A stretch of DNA of 64,000 nucleotides from Zoroaster sp. YZ-2022 (lineage: Eukaryota; Echinodermata; Asteroidea; Forcipulatida; Zoroasteridae). Made by a program: the position numbers and the translations under genes. The stretch spans positions 6,709,926-6,773,925 of the forward strand of contig CM055837.1 of assembly GCA_029582265.1 (NCBI GenBank), written 5' to 3'. Below, piece by piece: positions 56,832 to 64,000 of the stretch. The notes beneath the pieces were generated by a model, which was given only the letters and a program-made list of their open reading frames with translations, made no database searches and was not told where the DNA came from. Within the stretch, counting starts at the first letter, position 1, and each line of letters begins with the position of its first letter.

Positions 56832-57280
56832 TTTCCGTCTGGCAATTTGGTGTAAATGTGATGAAGGAATCAATCGTCCCTTCAAATATTTCTGTCTCAG
56901 GTGCTTTAGTAAAACAGGTAAAATAATTTCTAAAAAATATATATATATTTAGCAGATTATTTGAAAGGGGATTGCATCCTGAAGCACTGACCTCCAGGTG
57001 TCAGACAAGAGGGGTCATGAAGACAGACACCATGGACCCTGTTACCAGGGGATACAGACCCTCTCATGAGGATCAGTGGGACTGGGTGATAGGTAGGGTC
57101 CTTGGCAGACACTGATTCAGGAATAAAGGATCAATCAATTTGACAGTCTAGTCTCCTGAGACTAGGCACAAAGATTGCCTTCAGGAGTGCTCAACAGGGT
57201 GAGTGCTCTATGGGCAGTGGCACGTGCTCTCTTGGTAAAAAAAATTATGAAGTGTTGAAAGTGGAGGCAAATATTGCATG
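56832..57280. other. No gene recognised
   Basis: AT-rich DNA without coding signal. Confidence 0.5.
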
Positions 57281-57502
57281 TTAAAGGGACAGTATCATCA
57301 CGATCAGTGCAGACTTTAAACAGGGCATGGAATCGGTGTCCTAGTTTAAAAATGAACACGATGACTGAAAATTACTGGCTCATTTATGCAGCAGCAACGG
57401 TAATATGGCCTATCATGTGGGGTATTATTTTTCAGTCACTGAGTTAATCTAAAACTAGCACTCTGATTCCATGCCCTGTTGATCGTGATATTGCCTCTTT
57501 AA
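57281..57502. mobile_element. PAL-1 MITE, copy 10
   Basis: TTAAAGGGACAGTATCATCA to the complement at 57,502, TTAA both sides. Confidence 0.9.
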
Positions 57503-57999
57503 TGTAAAATGTATTAGTAGGTCAGAATGCAAGTTTAAAAAACAAATAAATAAAATGTAAAATCTCCTGAAAAGATTTTAAAATTTGGTGATGAAATATG
57601 AACAAATTGAAAGAACTAAAACATTTTTTAAGGAGCACTGCTCTTCTTTTCTGAAAGGGAGAAAACAAATTTGGTATAATCTGTCCAGTAAAATTAATTT
57701 GAATATTTAAAATGACTTTTGAAACTGGCTACTTTTTGAAATACTTGTTTTAGTTCAGCTACACTTAGTGACCATTGCTCATTGTATAAATTTGCTGATG
57801 CACTTGAATAATTGTATAATTTTTTAAGCACACTTGACAACCAATTTTTCAGCAAGTTTACTTTTTGAAGTAGAATTTACTCCCAAAATTGAAACAGTTT
57901 TTATACTTTTCTCAGATATTCAAAATCTTATTGATCCTCAGTTGATATACGATCCTGATGTTTTAAAGTAAGGCCCTTAACTACATGGAGGTAAATACG
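57503..57999. other. No gene recognised
   Basis: Strongly AT-rich DNA without coding signal. Confidence 0.5.
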
Positions 58000-58314
58000 T
58001 TAACCCTCCTACTATAGCTGCACTTTAGTGGCAAGTAGCTATAGTGGTAAAAATCAGTGCCTGTTTTGACTGTTGACCCAAATGTGCACACAGGGTCATT
58101 ATTGACTGGTTTTTACTGTCATTTTGACCACCCTGAACAATACCAGACAATGCTTTTATCAGTCAAAAGCAGTAGATTCACTTTGACAGGTCTGTAAATG
58201 TACTTACCACATGTAAGGTTTTACAGTGTTGGACTTTTAAGTGCATTACATATACCCTGGCAAGTATATCAACATTTTGACTGATTTTGACCCTTGCAGT
58301 CACAGAAGCGTTAA
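58000..58314 (-). mobile_element. TTAA-A MITE, reversed copy
   Basis: TTAACCCTCCTACTATAGCT to GTCACAGAAGCGTTAA, TTAA both sides. Confidence 0.88.
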
Positions 58315-58824
58315 TTAGTGAGAAAAAAAACCTAAATTTAATCACTTTTCCTTGACCTAAATGCTTCTGAAAAGGAACACAGTCTTTCCTCAAAGGACTC
58401 CTCAAAATATTTGTTTAAATAAACTTTAATCCAGTGACCCTGTGGCTGCACCCCTGTCAGCCCAAGTAGGGTCCTTGACAGGGTCACAGGGAACCTTGAT
58501 TGGCTCATAACCTGGCAGAATAGGGGTGCCTTTTGTCTCAGGGTGTGGTTTGAAGAGGGTCCCATGGGTGTCACCAGGGTGGTAAACCAAAGATATTTAC
58601 CAGGGTACTGAGAGAAGAGAGGGACTCATTTGTGGAATATTTTAGTAGATTCTGCATTAGCATGAAGAGCTGTTTTCTTAAATTGATGTTTTAAATCAAT
58701 TTGTTCAATGTTTATAAACTTAGGCCTTTGTGTGACTTCATAAATTATACATTATATAAGGAATATCATTAATACAATGATTTATACACTTTGCAGCAAT
58801 GTACACATGTCCATGTATCATTGG
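58315..58824. other. No gene recognised
   Basis: Contains CCCTGT-rich inverted blocks at about 58,436-58,495 (GTGACCCTGTGG / GACAGGGTCAC). No coding signal. Confidence 0.5.
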
Positions 58825-59989
58825 TAAGAGTATGCTTACTCTCTTTGAATCAAGATATACATTGAAGGGAAGGTACAACATTGGTAATGTAGTCAAAACT
58901 GCTTCTATGAGTATGCTTACTCTCTTTGAATCAAGATATACATTGAAGGGAAGGTACAACATTGGTAATGTTGACAAAACTGCTTCTATGAGTATGCTTA
59001 CTCTCTTTGAATCAAGATATACATTGAAGGGAAGGTACAGCATTGGTAATGTTGGCAAAACTGCTTCTATGAGTATGCTTACTTTCTTTGAATCAAGATA
59101 TACATTGAACGGAAGGTACAACATTGGTAATGTTGGCAAAACTGCTTCTATGGGTATGCTTACTCTCTTCGAATCAAGATATACATTAAAGGGAAGGTAC
59201 AGCATTGGTAATGTTGGCAAAACTGCTTCTACATGTATGAGTATGCTTACTCTCTTTGAATCAAGATATACATTAAAGGGAAGGTACAGCATTGGTAATG
59301 TTGGCCAAACTGCTTCTATGAGTATGCTTACTCTCTTTGAATCAAGATATACATTGAAGGGAAGGTACAGCATTGGTAATGTTGGCCAAACTGCTTCTAT
59401 GAGTATGCTTACTCTCTTTGAATCAAGATATACATTGAAGGGAAGGTACAACATTGGTAATGTTGGCAAAACTGCTTCTATGAGTATGCTTACTCTCTTT
59501 GAATCAAGATATACATTGAAGGGAAGATACAGCATTGGTAATGTTGGCAAAACTGCTTCTATGAGTATGCTTACTCTCTTTGAATCAAGACAACATTGGT
59601 AATGTTGGCAAAACTGCTTCTATGAGTATGCTTACTCTCTTTGAATCAAGATATACATGTACATTGAAGGGAAGGTACAACATTGGTAATGTTGGCAAAA
59701 CTGCTTCTATGAGTATGCTTACTCTCTTTGAATCAAGATATACATTGAAGGGAAGGTACAACATTGGTAATGTTGGCAAAACTGCTTCTATGAGTATGCT
59801 TACTCTCTTTGAATCAAGATATACATTGAAGGGAAGGTACAACATTGGTAATGTTGGCAAAACTGCTTCTATGAGTATGCTTACTCTCTTTAAATCAAGA
59901 TATACATTGAAGGGAAGGTACAACATTGGTCATGTTGGCATAACTGCTTCTATGAGTACGCTTACTCTCTTTGAATCAAGATATACCGT
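58825..59989. repeat. 81-bp tandem array, ~14 units
   Basis: Units contain GAGTATGCTTACTCTCTTTG and ACATTGAAGGGAAGGTAC, first at 58,828 and 58,909. Since 81 = 27 x 3, both strands stay open for up to about 270 codons. Two units carry a 6-bp insertion giving TACATGTA (59,230 and 59,654), and one unit at 59,590 has lost 42 bp or so. Differences between units change amino acids freely, so coding is unlikely. Confidence 0.95.
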
Positions 59990-60164
59990 ACATTAAAAAA
60001 CCAACCTGTGAAAGTTGTTAAACTGCATTCAGATCTGTTGTATTTATTCTTAAATGTGGAATTTAGGAAAGAGTACTCTCCCCTAAAATTTGAATAGAAA
60101 TTATTTTCACTTTTCTTAAAAATGACAGAACCTCGGACAAAACTGTTTCTTCTACTAGGGAAGA

Positions 60165-60363
60165 TTAAAGGGGAAATATCGTCACAATTAACAGGGCATG
60201 GAATCAGAGTGCTAGTTTTAATATGATAAGGTCATATTACTGTTGCTGCTGCATATTGTAAATGAGCCATTAATTTTCAGTCACTGTGTTAATCTTAAAT
60301 TTGGACATCAATTCTATGCCCTGTCGTAAGTCTGCTCTGATCATGACAATACTGCCACTTTAA
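60165..60363. mobile_element. PAL-1 MITE, copy 11, shortened
   Basis: TTAAAGGGGAAATATCGTCA to the complement at 60,363, with about 25 bp of the interior missing and a 5-bp insertion at GCATA(TTGTA)AATG. Confidence 0.87.
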
Positions 60364-61050
60364 TGAAAAAATAATTTAAATAAAATTTAAAAAGAAAAAT
60401 CAGCTTTTACACTATGTCAGTTTTACATTAAAATTCAACCATTTTGATATTTTTGAAGTATCCTTCCTATACTGAATAACTAGGCAGAATAGTGATATCC
60501 TAGTTAAGCTCTCTAAAATTTTTGTCAGGAAATATCTCCATGTTTCACAAAGTGGCCAATTGCCAAAGGCTTCAAGCAAATTGAACCCATGAGGACACCT
60601 GACCCAAGGTCATCTGTCAACCCTCTTAGGCTGTGTCCACCAGAAGCAGTAGGACAATCGACAGTACCAATTAGGAACAACTGTGGGCATTGTTCAGAGG
60701 GGTAAAATAAAACCCTCCTGTCTCCCCGGGGTCTAGGGGCTAATGATATTACACATGTTTGTGTTCTGGGCTTTTATGACACTTAGGGAAGTCCTGTCAT
60801 AACTTCTTATGTTGTCCAAACAGTCAGTGGTGGTCCTTCCAAATTAAGGACTTTGAAGAGAGTTTGGTGTTTGTTTAGAAGAAGAATGTATGGTTTTCAG
60901 TTACAGGTTATTGTTCACTTAGTGTAAGGGTAATACAGTGGGTACTAACTCCCAAACCATGGACATTGTATAATTGTAATTTTTTCCCAGGTTTTTTATA
61001 GAAGATATAAATGATTTAAAAAAAAACACTTTCAAGGATTCACTTATAGC
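60364..61050. other. No gene recognised
   Basis: Unique-looking DNA without coding signal. Confidence 0.5.
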
Positions 61051-61367
61051 TTAACCCTCCTACTACTACAAGGGTCAAAATCAGTCAAAATGTTGATATA
61101 CTTGCCAAGGTATATCTAGTGCACTTAAAAGTCAAACACTATCAAACCTTACGTGTAGTAAGTACATTTACAGGTCAAAATGAGTCGACCATTTTTGACT
61201 GGTAAAAGCATTGTCTTGTATTGTTGAGGGTGGTTAAAATGACAGTAAAAACCAGTCAAAAATGCCCCTGTGTGCACATTTGGGTCAACAGTCAAAACAG
61301 GCAGTTGACTGGTTTTGACCTCTATAGCTACTTGTCACTAAAGTGTAGCTATAGTGGGAGGGTTTAA
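61051..61367 (+). mobile_element. TTAA-A MITE, intact copy
   Basis: TTAACCCTCCTACTACTACA to TATAGTGGGAGGGTTTAA, full length. A good reference copy for the family. Confidence 0.9.
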
Positions 61368-61739
61368 ATTCCAAGCATGGCAAGATTTGTCCAGACAAAG
61401 TGAACTTTCATTTTTTTTCAATCCATCAGTTATGTACACAAGATGGTTCAGTAATTAATTCACTTGACCCAGGAGATTTTGAACCATTGACAAACAAGCT
61501 GACCATTAGATCCATCTGACCCTCGCCACTTCTGACCAGCTGGATTTTACAATGTGAAACAAGTTGGTACCTTTTGAGTTTTTCCGACCTCACAAAGGGG
61601 AATAAAAACACATCTGTGTCATCATCATCAGCAACCTTCCCATTTGCTTTTTTTTGGGGGGGGGGGGCAGGGAATGACTTCATTGAAATATTTTGCATAG
61701 CAAAAGTTTTAAGGCAGAAATTATTTTGTGTGCATTTTA

Positions 61740-61955
61740 TAATAATAATAATAAATCATTCTTATATAGTGCATTACACATAGATAATGTCCCAATGTGC
61801 TTTACATTATTTTCCCCTGGTCACTGGGCCACTTAACTAGTAATATTTTGACATAACTAGTCCTGTGGGCTACCATCAAATTCAAGTTAATTTCCACCCC
61901 TTTGTAATCTTTCTCAGCTCTCTGGGGAGTATGCAGCCCATGCATACTAACTTGG
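61740..61955 (-). mobile_element. SINE/LINE-tail-like fragment, second family
   Basis: (AAT)n at 61,740-61,754, then TCATTCTTATATAGTGCATT and ATGTGCTTTACATTA, ending near CTCAGCTCTCTGGGGAGTAT. It has the design of the main SINE tail (tail, GCACTATATAAG, CTCCCCAG) but little sequence identity in between. Confidence 0.6.
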
Positions 61956-62547
61956 AATAGTTTGAGTGGCAAATATGGAATTTTTTGTAACATTTTGTTT
62001 TACTGGGGGGGGGGGGGGAGAGGGGGATATGACCGATGTTCTGATACAAGTATGTGGAATGTTGTGGATGGACATCTAATTTAACTGCCTTTTGCCTTCT
62101 GGGGCAATTTTGGATACGGATAATTTAATAGTTGGTTTATAAATATCAGTGCCGAAAACCAGATGGTACTGCTTTAGGCAGATTCCAGGATGTTTCTTCC
62201 AGTTCTGTCCTCATTTGTTTAGCTTACCAAACAAATATTTATATTCTTCCAATGCAGTGTAACCGAGTTCATTTTTGGGTTGTTTTTTGGGGGGTTATTT
62301 AAAAATTGAGATGCGAGTTGTTGGGGAACAGCTGTCAAAAGATGAATTTGTTCTGCATGTTGGAAGCTAAGGATTGATACATGTATAATGGTAAATGTAG
62401 CAGAGAGGTACGGATGATGCAAATGGAAGATGGAGGGAGGTAAAGGGTTCGCTGGTACCAAGCAGTCTACCCAAGCTTTGACCCTCTACCCTGTACTTAC
62501 CATACAAGCGAATTCCTTCACAAGATCTTCTGATGAAAGTTATCAAT
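61956..62547. other. No gene recognised
   Basis: Contains a G-run at about 62,006-62,018. No coding signal. Confidence 0.5.
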
Positions 62548-62776
62548 AGGGGTGGACGATATGACGATAATATCGTAACAATACGATATTCAAAAATATT
62601 ATCGGCTAAATCGGTTATGGCTTTGAAGATATCAATATACCGCCATTTTGACGATATTCCAAAATTATCGCCGATATTAAAAAATATATAGCCGATATCA
62701 AATTCATATTGCTCTTTTAAGTTAAAATATCGCCAGAGTGATAAATTGTGTCCAAATTTCATGTCATGTTACGGTA
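62548..62776. mobile_element. hAT-like MITE, one end decayed
   Basis: Left end AGGGGTGGACGATATGACGA is a typical hAT-type terminus with ATCG-rich interior. Exact 8-bp repeats TTATCAAT flank it (62,540-62,547 and 62,777-62,784). The right end does not mirror the left, so it is either decayed or the repeat is chance. Confidence 0.55.
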
Positions 62777-62971
62777 TTATCAATGAAGGTACGTTACCGT
62801 GAAGAACTAAAAAATAGTTCGAAACCACGACAGGTCGCCACTCATGTTTCCACTACATATGTGCGTGGTCTCTTTTCTTGTGCGTTGTGCTCCTGGTTGC
62901 AGCATGGGTCTTAACTAAATTGCCATAGATTTCTCAAAAACGTGACTACCTACTGCGAAAAAACTTTTTTT

Positions 62972-63098
62972 TAAACGTCTCCTGACGATGACTAGAGCAG
63001 ACGAGTCGAAACGTTGAGAACAAACCAACCGGCTCTTCTCACAGCCATCACTTTTTCCAAAAAGAGAGATCATTACATGGTGTACCCGAAAGAACTCG
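62972..63098 (+). repeat. Dispersed repeat P, copy 4
   Basis: CCTGACGATGACTAGAGCAG, GTCGAAACGTTGAGAACAAA, CCGGCTCTTCTCACAGCC and GAGATCATTACATGGTGTAC, collinear with the other P copies. Confidence 0.62.
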
Positions 63099-64000
63099 GA
63101 AAATTTCATAGGTTAGTTAAACAATATATTTCTTGAGTACTAGTGGGTTGAAATGAACGTACGTTATGAAAAAAATAAGATTGTGACTTCCCTGTATCAA
63201 ACATTTGGTTATAAATACTGAACATGACTCACGTCTCCCAGATTTATATATTTGAAGCCATGATTAAATAGAACGAATGGCCACTGGTAATGAATATTTT
63301 GTGCAGAATGAAGAACTCATGATGTTCGTTATCATGGTGTCCCACTTTATCATTGACAAATACATCAGCCCCAAATCACTCAAAGTGGTCATGGTTATAT
63401 TTTTTTTCAGTCGGGAATTATAAACAAGGTTCTGTGCGGTGTTTGTTAGCTATTAAATGGACAGGACTATTCTGGGACTATTACTAATCTCAAGAACTTG
63501 CTTCTCAATCATGGAAAACGGAAACAAATTTATGATATCGTTGATGAAGAGTTATGATATTGATGAGTGCCATGATTTACTTCCAAGATGTTAGTTAACA
63601 CGACACAGAAGCCACTCTTGTAAACTAAATCAGCCAAATATTTATAAAAACTATTGCCAATCTGTAAGCGTTGTTTCAAAGATAACAATCTGAACCACTT
63701 TGCACTTCTTGGTAGTAAAGATGTGATGACCCCAAACGACAAACTTACTGCATTTTATTACTCCGAGCAGAAACGCAATTACATTCACAACTTTGATTTA
63801 CTGCCCCTGGACCATTAAATCCCCGCAATTATATTTACACTTGTAATCTGCAAGTGACTGTGTTTAAACCTCCCACTCTTCCACTGGGAGGGGGGGGGGA
63901 CGAGAATGGTTTCTCCAGAGGGCATTTCTGCTCGTGAAACCAGGGAGAAATTTCTGGCATGCCTGGCATGGTCTGACCATCTGGATCCTATCTGAAGGCA
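63099..64000. other. No gene recognised
   Basis: AT-rich DNA. A 70-codon minus-strand frame at 63,530-63,742 (SLLPRSAKWFRLLSLKQR) has exon-like composition but no family I recognise. Short G-run at 63,889-63,899. Confidence 0.45.

Noticed and set aside
58738..59996. Long open frames (up to 270 codons) on both strands as repeat proteins
   Set aside because: They are forced by the 81-bp period, occur on both strands, and unit differences are not synonymous-biased.
62367..62762. 131-codon minus-strand frame
   Set aside because: Its N-terminal two thirds is the ATCG-rich interior of a hAT-like MITE.

Overview
The window looks like nuclear DNA of a marine invertebrate, most likely a deuterostome such as an echinoderm or a relative, but the species is not certain. 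The evidence is AT-rich DNA with GT-AG introns, an animal exportin gene, an immunoglobulin-domain receptor gene, tRNA-derived SINEs, L2/CR1-like LINE tails, and dozens of TACATGTA octamers. There is no bacterial operon, rRNA, functional tRNA or CRISPR array.

Layout. (1) About 0.4-10.7 kb, minus strand: ten consecutive coding exons of exportin-4 (XPO4) with consistent splice phases. They encode about 573 residues from the middle to late part of the protein. The 3' exons lie beyond position 1. The N-terminal exons were not recognised to the right. (2) 10.7-41.7 kb: repeat-dominated DNA, mostly nested transposons. (3) 41.8-43.7 kb, plus strand: an intact, apparently intronless gene for a 630-residue type I membrane protein with a signal peptide, three Ig-like domains, one transmembrane helix and a long cytoplasmic tail with tyrosine and polyproline motifs. 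(4) 43.7-64 kb: repeats again, including a 58-bp and an 81-bp tandem array.

Repeats. Names used here are local. TTAA-A to TTAA-F and PAL-1 are short non-autonomous DNA elements flanked by TTAA (piggyBac- or Kolobok-type target). PAL-2 is a 0.45-kb palindromic element with a 4-bp target duplication. hAT-1 and hAT-2 are hAT relics with internal similarity to each other. Others are hAT-type MITEs, a Tc1-type and a second TA-flanked element, a tRNA-derived SINE with its probable LINE partner, and a Helentron-like element with a central ~150-bp tandem array. Many elements sit inside one another, so the order of insertion can be read directly.

Most notable: several copies of unrelated repeats differ only by TA in one copy and TACATGTA in another, the scar expected from Tc1-type excision. 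This offers a mechanism for the large excess of TACATGTA here. A second is a degenerate DDE-integrase element whose long inverted repeats contain arrays of a ~19-bp motif; it sits in a hAT element, which sits in a TTAA MITE. The two host genes have no evident functional link.
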